Shown: positions 1 to 9,556 of the stretch, one piece after another | Layout of the letters: each line of letters opens with the position of its first letter | Position numbering within the stretch: position 1 is the stretch's first letter | NCBI GenBank assembly: GCA_028279875.1 | Contig: JANQMU010000145.1 | Span: 1-63,657 of the forward strand | Source: Rhizobiaceae bacterium | Lineage (GTDB): Bacteria > Pseudomonadota > Alphaproteobacteria > Rhizobiales > Rhizobiaceae | Length of the DNA: 63,657 bases | Direction of reading: 5' to 3' | Notes under the pieces: model-generated | Told to the model about the DNA's origin: nothing | Seen by the model: only the letters and a program-made list of their open reading frames with translations | Databases searched by the model: none | Program-made: the position numbers and the translations under genes

Positions 1-108
1 ATGAGACATGCAGGTTGGAACCACTCAAGAACCCATTCGGGGCAAAAGTGTTACCTATGTCTCCGGTATAATCTGTAACCTATGTGTCCGGTATGGACCA
101 AAGGAAAA
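1..108. repeat. Tandem 20-bp repeat, possible IS end
   Basis: Two near-identical 20-bp units lie at 50-69 and 75-94 (period 25 bp). Both share the core ACCTATGT followed by TCCGGTAT and differ at 2 positions. Repeats of this kind are often seen at the ends of IS481/IS3-like insertion sequences, so this may be the edge of an IS lying outside the window. No transposase is visible here, so the assignment is inference. Confidence 0.35.
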
Positions 109-184
<76 letters not shown>

Positions 185-382
185 ATCCGGCCTTCCAGGC
201 GGCTGGAGCGCTGAGACGTGGCGGCGTCCCGGGTGCCCGGCGCCGTATTGCGACGGGCGTTGGCAAGCCCCGTCAGGCGAGCGGGTTTATACCATGTCGG
301 CGACATGTGTCCAGTTGAATAAGCGGCCCGGTCCGGTTTTTTTGCGGCGGTGTCGCGTGGCTGGCCGACACGCAGAAGCAGA

Positions 383-616
383 CTATTCTCCGTCCTCGGA
401 GGGGCGCTGATTTTCCTCCTCCTCGGTGACCGGAATCGCATAGGATCCCGACAGCCAGCGGTTCAGATCAATGTTCTTGCAGCGTGTCGAGCAGAACGGA
501 TAAAGCGTCCGGTCCGACGGACGTCCGCATTCGGGACAGGGCCGCGCCTTGCGCAGGGGTTCGACATTGCTCGCACTCAACGGAGCCTCCCCTGTTGTCA
601 GGCGGGTTCGAGCCAC
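383..616 (-). CDS. yacG: DNA gyrase inhibitor / zinc-finger protein YacG
   Basis: A 77-residue protein with a zinc-binding pattern CPECG at about residues 27-31 and CSTRC at about 42-46, and an acidic C-terminus, matching the short YacG family. YacG proteins bind GyrB and inhibit gyrase in E. coli; the role here is inferred from family. The start overlaps the end of maf by 19 bp, so the two are probably translationally coupled. Last protein gene of the murA-to-yacG block. Confidence 0.85.
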   Translation of the reverse strand: MARTRLTTGEAPLSASNVEPLRKARPCPECGRPSDRTLYPFCSTRCKNIDLNRWLSGSYAIPVTEEEENQRPSEDGE

Positions 617-1221
617 CGGGCGTGGACATCATAGCCCTCACCCGTCAGCAGGTTGACGGTTTCCAGCAGCGGCAGCCCGACGACATTGCTGTAGGAGCCG
701 ACGAGTTTGGCGACAAAGGCGCCGGCCAGACCCTGGATCGCATAGCCGCCGGCCTTGTCGCGCCACTGGCCGGAGGCGAGATAGGCTTCGATCTCGACCC
801 GCGACAGGCGCTTGAAGCGGACCCGGGTCTCGACGAGCTTCTGGCGCATCCTGTTGGCCGGCGTCACCACGCAAACGCCGGAATAGACCCGGTGGGTCCT
901 TCCCGAAAGCAGGTTCAGCGCGCTCGACGCCTCATTGGCCATTTCGGTCTTGTCGAGAATGCGCCGGCCGATGGCGACGACCGTGTCGGCGGCCAGGATA
1001 TAGCGGTTCGGCCACTCCGGATCGCCCTTCAGGGCCTTGACGGCGGCTTCGGCCTTCTCGCGCGACAGTCTGCGCGCCAGTGTGCGCGGATGCTCGGCCT
1101 TGCCGGGCGTCTCGTCGAGGTCCATCGGCAGAAGGTGGTCGGGCTCCAAGCCGGCCTGTTTGAGAAGATCGAGCCGTCGCGGCGAACCGGAGGCCAGGAT
1201 GAGTTTGGGCGGGAGGACCAT
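598..1221 (-). CDS. maf: Maf-family nucleotide pyrophosphatase
   Basis: A 207-residue protein with the N-terminal Maf signature LASGSPRR at about residues 8-15 and the ADTVV motif near residue 78. Family members are cytoplasmic house-cleaning pyrophosphatases that hydrolyse dTTP/UTP or modified nucleotides to monophosphates; the exact subgroup is not decided here. Sits between infA and yacG, as in many Hyphomicrobiales. Length is typical. Confidence 0.93.
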   Translation of the reverse strand: MVLPPKLILASGSPRRLDLLKQAGLEPDHLLPMDLDETPGKAEHPRTLARRLSREKAEAAVKALKGDPEWPNRYILAADTVVAIGRRILDKTEMANEASSALNLLSGRTHRVYSGVCVVTPANRMRQKLVETRVRFKRLSRVEIEAYLASGQWRDKAGGYAIQGLAGAFVAKLVGSYSNVVGLPLLETVNLLTGEGYDVHARWLEPA

Positions 1222-1246
1222 GGCGTTTGCGCGGGGCCGTGCCGGC

Positions 1247-1465
1247 TTATTTGAACCGGTATGTGATGCGGCCCTTCGTCAGATCATAGGGCGTCATTTC
1301 GACAAGAACCTTGTCGCCCGCCAGAACCCGAATGCGGTTCTTGCGCATGCGCCCGGCGGTGTGGGCGATGATCTCATGCTCGTTTTCCAATTTGACGCGA
1401 AAGGTCGCGTTGGGCAGCAACTCGGTTACCACGCCAGGAAATTCGAGAACTTCTTCCTTAGCCAT
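1247..1465 (-). CDS. infA: Translation initiation factor IF-1
   Basis: A 72-residue single OB-fold protein beginning MAKEEVLEFPG and ending in GRITYRFK, the hallmark of IF-1. It binds the 30S A site with IF-2 and IF-3. Length is exactly that of the family. Followed 25 bp downstream by maf. Confidence 0.99.
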   Translation of the reverse strand: MAKEEVLEFPGVVTELLPNATFRVKLENEHEIIAHTAGRMRKNRIRVLAGDKVLVEMTPYDLTKGRITYRFK

Positions 1466-1589
1466 ATGGTCAAATTCATCCTGTTTCGGTGAGGGGCGCG
1501 ACAGCGCACGCCCGTTCGCGCGGGAAACTACACAATCGCTTCGGCTTTGTGAACCGAATTATGCGGACGTCGCTCCATACCGCTCACGG

Positions 1590-2081
1590 TCAGCCGAACC
1601 GGTCCTTGAGCATGCGTTCAAGATGGTCCCGAACGCCGCGATAGGCGTCGAGAATGCGGTCCCGCGTCCCGGTCGCGCCGGACGGATCGGGGGTTGGCCA
1701 GTAGACCACATCGACGGCGCTGGAGCGCGTCATTTCCAGCGCCCGGTGGTGGGCTTCGGGCGCCAGGGTGATGATCAGGTCGAAATAATCGTCTTCCAGA
1801 TCGTCCATGGTCCGCGGCTGGCGGCGTCCGAGATCAAGCCCGACCTCCTGTAGAACCGCATCGACAAAGGGATCACGCTCGCCTGAGCGCACACCGGCGG
1901 ATGCTATATAAGTGCTTGTCGGCAGATGACGGCGGGCCAGCAACTCGGCCATCGGCGAGCGGATGGCGTTCAGGCCGCAGACAAACAGCACCGACGACGG
2001 CACGGCGCGCGTGCCGCTGCCGCTGCCGGTATCGGGCGGGGCGGCGGCGGTCAAGTTCAACCGCGCCAATGGAGGACGCAC
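1590..2081 (-). CDS. Low-molecular-weight protein-tyrosine-phosphatase-like protein
   Basis: A 163-residue protein with the CX5R phosphatase loop CGLNAIRS at about residues 35-42 and a C-terminal DPSG motif giving the general-acid Asp, as in LMW phosphatases and ArsC-like reductases. An N-terminal extension of about 28 residues precedes the fold, so translation might begin further in. It overlaps the end of the UPF0262 gene by 25 bp, suggesting coupling. Arsenate reductase is the alternative, but no extra redox cysteine pair is obvious. Confidence 0.85.
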   Translation of the reverse strand: MRPPLARLNLTAAAPPDTGSGSGTRAVPSSVLFVCGLNAIRSPMAELLARRHLPTSTYIASAGVRSGERDPFVDAVLQEVGLDLGRRQPRTMDDLEDDYFDLIITLAPEAHHRALEMTRSSAVDVVYWPTPDPSGATGTRDRILDAYRGVRDHLERMLKDRFG

Positions 2082-2533
2082 ACCAGCGTGAACAGGCGGC
2101 GGGCGGTGCTGAAATCGATGGTGATCTTGCCAGCCAGCCGGTCCATCAGCGTCTGCGACCCCTCATTGTGAACACCCCGGCGCCCCATATCGATGGCCTC
2201 GATCTGGCTGGGGGTGGAGCTGCGAATGGCCTCGTAGTAGCTCTCGCAGATCATGAAATAGTCCTTGACGATGCGGCGAAAGGGCGTCAGCGACAGGATA
2301 TGGGTGGCGACGGCATCATCATTTTCCAGCGTCACGGTAAAGACGAGCTTCGAATCGACCAGCGACAGTTTCAGCTTGTACGGGCCGCCCTCATGGCCGA
2401 CCGGCGCGAAACTGTTTTCCTCGATGAGATCGAAGATCGCCACGGCTCGCTCATGCTCGACATCAGGGGTCGAGCGTCCGATGGATTCATCGAGCGACAC
2501 GTCCGACAGTCTGAAGGCGTGGTCATCCGCCAT
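2057..2533 (-). CDS. UPF0262 family protein
   Basis: A 158-residue protein starting MADDHAFRL, with the conserved blocks KDYFMICESYYEAIR and IDMGRRGVHNEGS typical of UPF0262, an alphaproteobacterial family of unknown function. The ATG at 2533 is preferred to the upstream in-frame codon because the family begins at this point. It lies between hisD and the phosphatase, its usual place in the group. Confidence 0.88.
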   Translation of the reverse strand: MADDHAFRLSDVSLDESIGRSTPDVEHERAVAIFDLIEENSFAPVGHEGGPYKLKLSLVDSKLVFTVTLENDDAVATHILSLTPFRRIVKDYFMICESYYEAIRSSTPSQIEAIDMGRRGVHNEGSQTLMDRLAGKITIDFSTARRLFTLVCVLHWRG

Positions 2534-2605
2534 GGGTTCCCTTTGAGCCGATGCCGGCCCGCTCACATCATGCCATTGCAACGGAAGCAACGGCGCGTGG
2601 CCCCG

Positions 2606-3898
2606 TCACCGGTTCATTCGAATTGCAACAGAGCGGGCATGGGCGTCAAGGCCCTCGGCTTCGGCCAGGGCGATCGCCGCCGGCCCGAGAACGCGCAATT
2701 GTTCGGCGTCCAGTCGCAAAACGGAGCTGCGCTTGACGAAATCGAGGACCGAAAGGCCGGAAGAAAACCGCGCCGAGCGGGCCGTCGGCAGCACATGGTT
2801 CGAGCCGCCGACATAGTCGCCGATCACCTCCGGCGTGTGGCGGCCGATGAAGATCGCACCGGCATTGCGGATCATCGGCAGCAGGGCATCCGGATCGTCG
2901 ACCGCCAGTTCCAGATGCTCCGCTGCCAGCCGGTTGACCAGCGGCATGGCGTCGGCGAAATCGGATATCTGGATAATCGCGCCGAAATCCCGCCAGCTGT
3001 CGGCCGCCGTGTCGGCCCGCTTCAGGGTCTTCAACTGCAGCGCCACGGCCTTTTCGACCGCATCGGCCAAGGCCGGACTGTCGGTCATCAGGATGGACTG
3101 GGCCGCCGCGTCATGTTCGGCCTGCGCCAGCAGATCGGCGGCGATCCAGTCCGGATTGTTTTTGCCGTCGGCGAGAACCAGCACCTCCGAGGGGCCGGCG
3201 ATCATATCGATGCCGACGGTGCCAAAGACCTGTTTCTTGGCGGCGGCCACATAGGCATTGCCGGGACCGACGATCTTGGCGACCGGCGCGATCGTCTCGG
3301 TCCCATAGGCCAGCGCGGCAATCGCCTGGGCACCGCCGACACGATGAATCTCGGATACGCCGGCAATGCGCGCGGCGGCCAGCACCAGCGGATTGAGAGC
3401 CCCGCCCGGAGACGGCACGACCATCGCCACCCGCTCGACGCCGGCGACTCTTGCCGGAACCGCATTCATCAGCACCGAGCTTGGATAGCTGGCGCTGCCG
3501 CCGGGCACATAGAGGCCGACCGCTTCGATCGCCGTCCAGCGCGACCCGAGGCCGACGCCCAGCTCATCTTCGTAGAAATCATCCTTCGGCACCTGACGTG
3601 CATGGTGTTTCTCGATGCGCGCATGGGCCAGCTTCAACGCCTCCAGGGTGGCCGCGTCGGTCGCCGCGACGGCGTCATCCATCTCCTGCCGGCTCACCGT
3701 GATGCCGGTTGCGCCGAGATCCAGCCCGTCGAATTGCCGCGTATAGTCGATCAGCGCCGCGTCGCCGCGCGCGCGGACATCGTCGATGATCGATGTCACC
3801 GCGGCGTTGACGTCTTCCGAAGCCTCTCGCTTCATCGACAGCAGGGCGGCGAACTCCGCCTCGAATCCGTCTTCGCCCTGAATCAGACGTCGAACCAC
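2606..3898 (-). CDS. hisD: Histidinol dehydrogenase
   Basis: A 430-residue enzyme catalysing the last two steps of histidine synthesis (histidinol to histidine, NAD+, zinc-dependent). Visible motifs include YVPGGSASYPSSVLM, HRVGGAQAIAALAYGT, GPGNAYVAAAKK, AGPSEVLV and the AQAEHD block carrying zinc and catalytic residues. Length matches the family. It is separated from other his genes, as is usual in Hyphomicrobiales, and follows DUF2948 by 24 bp. Confidence 0.98.
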   Translation of the reverse strand: MVRRLIQGEDGFEAEFAALLSMKREASEDVNAAVTSIIDDVRARGDAALIDYTRQFDGLDLGATGITVSRQEMDDAVAATDAATLEALKLAHARIEKHHARQVPKDDFYEDELGVGLGSRWTAIEAVGLYVPGGSASYPSSVLMNAVPARVAGVERVAMVVPSPGGALNPLVLAAARIAGVSEIHRVGGAQAIAALAYGTETIAPVAKIVGPGNAYVAAAKKQVFGTVGIDMIAGPSEVLVLADGKNNPDWIAADLLAQAEHDAAAQSILMTDSPALADAVEKAVALQLKTLKRADTAADSWRDFGAIIQISDFADAMPLVNRLAAEHLELAVDDPDALLPMIRNAGAIFIGRHTPEVIGDYVGGSNHVLPTARSARFSSGLSVLDFVKRSSVLRLDAEQLRVLGPAAIALAEAEGLDAHARSVAIRMNR

Positions 3899-3922
3899 AG
3901 GCCCTCTCCCGTCTTCGGCCGC

Positions 3923-4369
3923 TCAAACATCGGACAGCGGATGGTGCGGGCGAAACTCCGTTTCCCAGGCGGCGCCGAGATCGCTCATCTGCGCTTCGAT
4001 ACATTCGACCGCTAGTTCCACCGCCGCGCCGGCCGAGAAGACCAGTTCGACCGTGCCGCCGGGGGCTTCGGGGCCCGGAACGAAATTGATCGCCAGCAGC
4101 GACAGAACCTCATCGCCGCCGCGGCGGTTGAAGCCGCGCGAACGCACCTTGGTCACCCGGTTGAAATGTAGGGCCGAACGACGCCGCTGGAAGGTCTTGC
4201 GGCGCTTGCCGTCCGATTCTTCCCAGGCAAAGCGGTTGCCGACCATCAGGAACCGCATTTCGCCGGCGCGGTAGTCGAGATCGGCAGTCTTGAACACCGC
4301 ATCCTGCATATAGGCGGAAACGATGGACAGATCTTCCTTGTCCAAGGCCATGAGTTTGAGGATTTTCAT
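3923..4369 (-). CDS. DUF2948 family protein
   Basis: A 148-residue protein beginning MKILKLMALDKEDL, with FAWEESDGKRRKTFQRRR and a C-terminal CIEAQMSDLG segment, as in DUF2948. Function is unknown. It is habitually found between murA and hisD in alphaproteobacteria, as here. Probably cytoplasmic; no signal or membrane segment. Confidence 0.88.
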   Translation of the reverse strand: MKILKLMALDKEDLSIVSAYMQDAVFKTADLDYRAGEMRFLMVGNRFAWEESDGKRRKTFQRRRSALHFNRVTKVRSRGFNRRGGDEVLSLLAINFVPGPEAPGGTVELVFSAGAAVELAVECIEAQMSDLGAAWETEFRPHHPLSDV

Positions 4370-4456
4370 GCGGGGCCCTTATGTGATGCCGAAGGAACGG
4401 GCGCAGCCGTTATCTGAGGGCTAGATAGTCACTCGCAACGCCCGGTGCAATCGCCC

Positions 4457-5746
4457 CTATCCGCTGATGCGTTCCACCACCGCGCCGCAGCGCGTCAGCT
4501 TCTGCTCCAGCCGCTCGAAACCGCGATCGAGATGGTAGACGCGGTTGACGACCGTCTCGCCCTCGGCGGCAAGGCCGGCGATCACCAGCGAGACCGAAGC
4601 CCGAAGATCGGTCGCCATCACCTGCGCGCCGTTGAGGGTCTCCACCCCGTTGACGGTCGCCGTCTGTCCGGAGAGCGCAATGTCGGCACCGAGGCGCGCC
4701 AGTTCCTGGACATGCATGAAGCGGTTTTCGAAAATCGTCTCGGTGATTTTCGAGGTGCCGCGGGCGCGGGTCATCAGCGCCATGAACTGCGCCTGGAGAT
4801 CGGTCGGAAAGCCCGGGAACGGGTCGGTGGCGACATCGACCGGATCGAGCCCGGCGCCGTTGCGCTTCACATGCAGGCCCGAATTGGTCGGGTTGATCTC
4901 GGCGCCAGCGGCGCGCAGTGTGTCGAGCGCCGTTTCCAGCAGGTTGGCATTGGTGTCTTCCAGCATCACGTCGCCGCCGGCCATGGCGACCGCCATGGCA
5001 TAGGTCCCGGTCTCGATGCGGTCGGGCAGCACGCGGTGGCGGGCGCCGGACAGGGCGCTGACGCCCTCGATGATGATGGTCCGCGTGCCGGCGCCGGAGA
5101 TGCGCGCGCCCATGGCGTTGAGGCAGTCGGCCAGATTGCTGACCTCGGGCTCGCGCGCGGCGTTGCGGATCTCCACCGTGCCCTTGGCCAGCGACGCCGC
5201 CATCATCAGCACATGGGTGGCGCCGACCGAAACCCTGGGAAACTCATAGGAGCCCGCCTGGATGCCGTCCGGCGCCCGGGCGTGGACATAGCCGGCCTCG
5301 ATGTCGATTTCGACGCCCAGGGCCTTCAACCCGTCAATGAACAGGTCCACCGGCCGGGTGCCGATGGCGCAGCCGCCGGGCAGCGAGACCCGTGCCTCGC
5401 CCATGCGGGCGACCAGCGGTCCGATGACCCAGAAACTGGCCCGCATCCTGGAGACCAGCTCATAGGGCGCGGTGGTGTCGACGATATGGCGGGCGGTGAA
5501 ATGGATCGTGCGCGAATAGCTTTCGTCCTGGCGCTGGCGGCGGCCATTGACCGAATAGTCAACGCCGTGATTGCCGAGGATGCGGATCAGCTGTTCGACA
5601 TCGGCAAGGCGCGGCACGTTTTCAAGAGTCAGCGTATCGTCGGTCAGCAGCGAGGCGATCATCAGCGGCAAGGCCGCATTCTTGGCGCCGGAAATCGGAA
5701 TCACGCCATTGAGCGGGTTGCCGCCGACTATTCTGATACGATCCAT
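4457..5746 (-). CDS. murA: UDP-N-acetylglucosamine 1-carboxyvinyltransferase
   Basis: A 429-residue MurA, first committed step of peptidoglycan synthesis (enolpyruvyl transfer from PEP to UDP-GlcNAc). Visible are SGAKNAALP with the catalytic Lys/Asn pair near residue 22, and PGGCAIGTRPVDL with the loop cysteine alkylated by fosfomycin. The start MDRIRIVGG at 5746 is the family start. Oddly, the frame upstream of this ATG is open for another 660 codons, through the antisense of tRNA-Thr and into the IME serine recombinase; this looks accidental, see findings. Confidence 0.97.
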   Translation of the reverse strand: MDRIRIVGGNPLNGVIPISGAKNAALPLMIASLLTDDTLTLENVPRLADVEQLIRILGNHGVDYSVNGRRQRQDESYSRTIHFTARHIVDTTAPYELVSRMRASFWVIGPLVARMGEARVSLPGGCAIGTRPVDLFIDGLKALGVEIDIEAGYVHARAPDGIQAGSYEFPRVSVGATHVLMMAASLAKGTVEIRNAAREPEVSNLADCLNAMGARISGAGTRTIIIEGVSALSGARHRVLPDRIETGTYAMAVAMAGGDVMLEDTNANLLETALDTLRAAGAEINPTNSGLHVKRNGAGLDPVDVATDPFPGFPTDLQAQFMALMTRARGTSKITETIFENRFMHVQELARLGADIALSGQTATVNGVETLNGAQVMATDLRASVSLVIAGLAAEGETVVNRVYHLDRGFERLEQKLTRCGAVVERISG

Positions 5747-5748
5747 AT

Positions 5749-5934
5749 TCAGCTGTCCTTCGGATTGTCCCCTGCCGCTGCGGGCAGGCCGGCCGTCTCG
5801 TCCATGGCGCCTCCGCGCCGGGCGCGTGCCTGCTGCTTGCGGCGTTGCAGATTGGCCCGCAACTGCTCGGCCAGCCGGGCCTTGCGGCTCTCGGCCGGGC
5901 TCTTGTCGTCGGCGCTGTCGCGGCCCTGCCCCAT
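5749..5934 (-). CDS. Small conserved basic protein upstream of murA
   Basis: A 61-residue hydrophilic protein ending 2 bp before the murA start codon. It contains RKARLAEQLRANLQRRKQQA, a helical Arg/Lys-rich segment. Small proteins with a similar helix are commonly encoded just upstream of murA in Rhizobiales; no function is known to me. The start at 5934 (MGQGRDSADD) is preferred over the longer option at 5982. Confidence 0.65.
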   Translation of the reverse strand: MGQGRDSADDKSPAESRKARLAEQLRANLQRRKQQARARRGGAMDETAGLPAAAGDNPKDS

Positions 5935-6141
5935 CCCGCCGACATACCGTATTCGCCGGCCCGTGGCAAAGGGCAATTGCATGGCGCAAATGCGGCAGGG
6001 ATGGCCAGACTCGCCGCCGCGCCATGAGCGCCCGGCAAAAAGCCCCCGGGCCTTCGGCTTTGGTCCTTGCGCTGGGCATCAGTCTATGGCAATAGGCTCG
6101 GCGTCTTTTGCGCAAGGTCAAAGCGCAGTCCGAGAGGCAAG

Positions 6142-6216
<75 letters not shown>

Positions 6217-6217
6217 T

Positions 6218-7726
6218 TTTGACAACACCGCCCGAAATATCCGCTAACACCTTGAACGGAAAGGTGGTTTTTGGTGTTCCAAATCCCTCATTTTTGCAGT
6301 ATGCAAGGTGCTCCTGAAAACCCAATTTCAACACTAATCTCTTTGCATCAAACCTGCCAGAATCCCATAACTTACAAGGGTTTGAGAGAAACCACACTGA
6401 GTGTTCAAACATTTCATCAAAGCTGCGGCGCGGCTGACCGGCAGTGACCGCTTTTTCCTCCAAAAGCAGCTTCCTGCGCTCCAACTCTTCTATACGATCC
6501 TCTAAGCGGGTAATGACCCGTGTGTTGCTTACTTCTAAGATGCGATCAACGAGTTGATCGATCTCCTTTTCAGCTTGGCGAATATCCAGCTTAACAGCTT
6601 CGGCAATTCTGCCGCTCTGCTGCCCCATGTGCTCCCAACCATCGCGGAGCATCGCAATTGCCGCCCGGAGCAACCCTTGCTTGGGTTCGATTTGCCGTAG
6701 CAATTGGACAAATTCTCCCTCAATCTTGCCGCGTGGAATGGACAAGCCGTGTTGTGAGCAGTTCTTGTTACGGCAGCGATAATAGGCGTATCGCTGACAC
6801 TTTCCCTTAGACCAGCCAGACGTGAGCGGAGTGTTGCATTCAGAACAGCAGACAGCCCCGCGCAACGGAAAGTCACGACTGATGTCCTTTCGCGTTGGCG
6901 CGTACACGCCCTGATCGAGACGCCGCTGAATACGTTCAAACGTCTCTGCACTAATCAGACCTTTGTGGTTTCCCTTTCGGATTGATACGCCCCATCCCGG
7001 CGATTTGACAAATCCGGCGTAAAGGGACTGACGCAGCATCCGAACAACTTGCCATTGACGGACAGTGCCGCTCTTGCCTTTTGGAAATTGCGGGTGATCG
7101 CACAAATAACGTGTCAATTCGGCCTGTGAACCGAAACGGCCCGTTGCATATCCTTCGAGGGCCTCCTGCACGATTGATGCGTAAGGCTCGTGCCTCACAA
7201 GGATTTTTCCTCCGTTAGGCGATTTTTCGTACTGGTATCCGACGGGTGGCTGGCTCAGCGTGGCAAATCCTTGCTCCAGACGCGCGACTGTTTTTTGGCG
7301 ATTTTGCCGGGCCATCGACTCGCGCTCATAAGCGCCCGCCGCTGCCGTTACGGTTTCATTGAGCTTGCCTTCGGGAGAATCCTCAAATCTGAAATTCAGG
7401 CATTCACGCACTGCGCCCCGCTCGTGCATTAGGCGGGCTAGTTTCAGATGAAACTCTACATCCCTTGAATAACGCTTCAGGTCATCAAAGATCACGACAT
7501 AATCTGTTTCGGGGTGGTCATCCAAATATCGCAACAGAGCAACCATGCCCTTGCGTTGCACGAAATCGCCACCGCCAGACACATCATCGGGGAACACTTC
7601 TTCTACGTCGTAGTCCTTTGCTTCAGCGTACTGCCGACAACGATATTCCTGGCTGCTCAGTCCACTGCCATCTTTTGTCTGCTTCTTGCCCGATACCCGG
7701 CAATAGATAACGGCCTTTTGCCTCAT
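6218..7726 (-). CDS. Large serine recombinase (element integrase), no stop before tRNA
   Basis: Residues 1-503 of the element-encoded part. The N-terminal resolvase domain has YCRVSGK (nucleophile Ser about residue 12), DDLKRYSRD and a long helix. It is followed by a recombinase domain (about 160-280), a zinc ribbon with CSECN and CRNKNC near 305-335, and a coiled coil (about 375-440). The frame meets no stop at the element edge: it enters the antisense of tRNA-Thr, reading MVLPERFELSTSPL, and stays open into murA. The native C-terminus is therefore uncertain. The start overlaps the upstream gene by 4 bp. Confidence 0.88.
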
Positions 7727-8085
7727 GACTCCTTTTCCTCCGTCCCGCGCCCGGCGGTGACATTCTCAAATTGTTTGGCGACTTTATTATTCTCCGATTC
7801 TAACGCAGTCGCTTCACCCTCTGAAGCAATTGCTGCAAGTTCGGGCAAAACATAGTTGATAGAATCAACGCCCCATCCGAGATACACAAACCCCTGCATT
7901 ATCTCCCACAGAGCAAAAAGGATCTCATTTGCCTGCTCGTCCGTAAGGCCGCCGCACTCGTCGTCCAGTAGGGGCCTGTAGCGGTCCGGATCGAATGCCA
8001 TGGGTTCCGTAACCGGAATATTCTGAGCGGTGATCTCAACCGGCACACCACCCTCTTCAATGTTGTTACCGCCTGTTTTTTTCAC
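7723..8085 (-). CDS. Small acidic protein coupled to the recombinase
   Basis: A 120-residue acidic protein that I do not recognise. The middle contains GGLTDEQANEILFALWEIM, followed by an aromatic-rich stretch and a charged tail. Its stop overlaps the recombinase start (ATGA), which indicates co-translation. A recombination directionality factor or recombinase accessory protein is possible by position, but nothing in the sequence proves it. Confidence 0.7.
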   Translation of the reverse strand: MKKTGGNNIEEGGVPVEITAQNIPVTEPMAFDPDRYRPLLDDECGGLTDEQANEILFALWEIMQGFVYLGWGVDSINYVLPELAAIASEGEATALESENNKVAKQFENVTAGRGTEEKES

Positions 8086-8217
8086 CGCCTTGACTCCTTG
8101 CGTTTGTAGTTTTGGTTACTCCTCTTCTGCCTTAGAACAAAAGAAGAACATACATGAAATACTTGAAATCTACAAGCATTCATTCGTGTGTATTCAAGGA
8201 TACATGCCCGCACTAGA

Positions 8218-8514
8218 TCATTTGCGGATTTTGATCTTTTTCAGGCATTTGTGCGTATAGGCGATGACGCTCTCAAAGCTCTTTACGAACTCTACTTTGC
8301 GGCGCTGCGCCTGTTCCCAGGACATGCGGATAATGTCCTCCTGCGTCAGGCATCCGGTCTTGACGATCAGATCATTCAAAGTCCAGAAAATCTGAAATGC
8401 AGTAACAGACTGGCGGTTTCCGTCAGGCATTTCCAGAACCCGCGTAATGCAGACCAATTCTTCTTCTGTTTCTTTTTCTGTCAGGAATTTGCTCACCTGA
8501 ATATTATGCGTCAT
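8218..8514 (-). CDS. Hypothetical protein in coupling-protein operon
   Basis: A 98-residue mixed-charge protein starting MTHNIQVSKFLTEKE and ending in a basic tail (KCLKKIKIRK). No family recognised. It lies 26 bp below the preceding gene on the same strand and 132 bp before the next, inside the minus-strand train from 12251 to 7726. Confidence 0.65.
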   Translation of the reverse strand: MTHNIQVSKFLTEKETEEELVCITRVLEMPDGNRQSVTAFQIFWTLNDLIVKTGCLTQEDIIRMSWEQAQRRKVEFVKSFESVIAYTHKCLKKIKIRK

Positions 8515-8540
8515 TGCTCTGCCCTGTGTCGAATTTTTCT

Positions 8541-8780
8541 TTAGTCGGTTATGTCAAAGCTGTGATCGATGTTGTGCTCAAACCGTTCTTTGGCGACATC
8601 GAGCCTTTCTGTCAGATGGGCGATGCGGTTATTACGCCATTGCCGCACCGCATTGTGCACCTCACCCACGACGGCCCAATCGGGTATCAGCTCAATTGTC
8701 GGCTCGGGTGTTTCGTGAGCGGCCTTCAGGGCTTCAAGTTCAGCTTTGGTCGCTATTCCGGTGTCATAGGGATAAATCAT
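8541..8780 (-). CDS. Hypothetical protein in coupling-protein operon
   Basis: A 79-residue predicted cytoplasmic protein, MIYPYDTGIATKAELEALKA at the N-terminus, with a helical second half rich in His, Arg and Glu. It overlaps the upstream gene by 4 bp, so it is probably co-translated. Not recognised. Confidence 0.65.
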   Translation of the reverse strand: MIYPYDTGIATKAELEALKAAHETPEPTIELIPDWAVVGEVHNAVRQWRNNRIAHLTERLDVAKERFEHNIDHSFDITD

Positions 8781-9100
8781 AACTCCATCCCTTCATCCCT
8801 GGCCGCCGTAACAGATGCCTGCCGTCCAGCTTTAAGCTCCTTTGCTTTGTTCGCTTCTTTGGCCGATAGCTGAAACTGTGCGCGGGGCAGGCCGGTGCGG
8901 GACTGAAAGGTCATTTCCGACTGAAACCTTTCATCCGCTTCCCGCATGGTTCTGTGACCGGCGTTCAGCTCGCCAATCCGCTGAGCCTCCACAGTCGTAT
9001 GAACAGCGGCTTCGACCGCGCCATCAATGCGGTAGTGCATTTCTGCATTTCTTGTTGGCCGATCAGCCGCAAGCTTCGCTAACTTTTGTTTCGTGATCAT
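8777..9100 (-). CDS. Hypothetical helical protein in coupling-protein operon
   Basis: A 107-residue, Ala/Glu/Arg-rich, probably helical protein starting MITKQKLAKLAADRPTRNA. The start at 9100 has a GGAAGGG element 12 bases upstream; an ATG at 9112 is an alternative but would sit directly on that element. Ends in an ATGA overlap with the next gene. Not recognised. Confidence 0.6.
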   Translation of the reverse strand: MITKQKLAKLAADRPTRNAEMHYRIDGAVEAAVHTTVEAQRIGELNAGHRTMREADERFQSEMTFQSRTGLPRAQFQLSAKEANKAKELKAGRQASVTAARDEGMEL

Positions 9101-9229
9101 TGGCGGGGTCATCCCTTCCGGTAGCGACTTCGAAAACGAACGGACCGGGAAAGAGGACGTCGGGCGCGAAAAACACAATCCGGAATTACCGGACGGCTCG
9201 CGGAGAATCCCTTCCCCGGTCTGCCATGG

Positions 9230-9538
9230 TTATGGTTCCATGTCGTTGGATGGTTCGGAGGATTGCTGGCGGTCGGCCTTCATGGATTTGGCCCGGTCCT
9301 CCTGGCGCAGCGCTTCCATTTTATCATCGACCTGATCAAGCAACTTGCGGGCGGGCTGCATGTCAGACTGGCGCAGGGAACTTGAGTATTTGATCTCCTG
9401 ATTTTCATCGCGATAGGCGCGCTGGATCGGAGAGGCATTGTAAAAGGTGCCGTGTCGTCCGAGGTTCCTGAAGATGCTGACGCTAAGTTCGCCGCGTGTC
9501 ACGCGGGCGGTAGGGCCGTCGTTATTGTTGTCTGTCAT
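9230..9538 (-). CDS. Hypothetical hydrophilic protein in coupling-protein operon
   Basis: A 102-residue protein. The N-terminal part reads as a short beta-rich segment (GELSVSIFRNLGRHGTFYN). The second half is charged and helical with many Gln/Asp/Arg. Small proteins of this type, predicted to bind single-stranded DNA or act in transfer, are frequent in conjugative elements, but I cannot assign it. 18 bp below the upstream gene. Confidence 0.65.
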   Translation of the reverse strand: MTDNNNDGPTARVTRGELSVSIFRNLGRHGTFYNASPIQRAYRDENQEIKYSSSLRQSDMQPARKLLDQVDDKMEALRQEDRAKSMKADRQQSSEPSNDMEP

Positions 9539-9556
9539 TGGTTAGTCTCCTTTGGG

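Noticed and set aside
1901..4015. 704-codon open frame on the plus strand
   Set aside because: It is the antisense of hisD, UPF0262 and neighbours, Arg/Gly/His-rich as expected for a shadow frame in GC-rich DNA.
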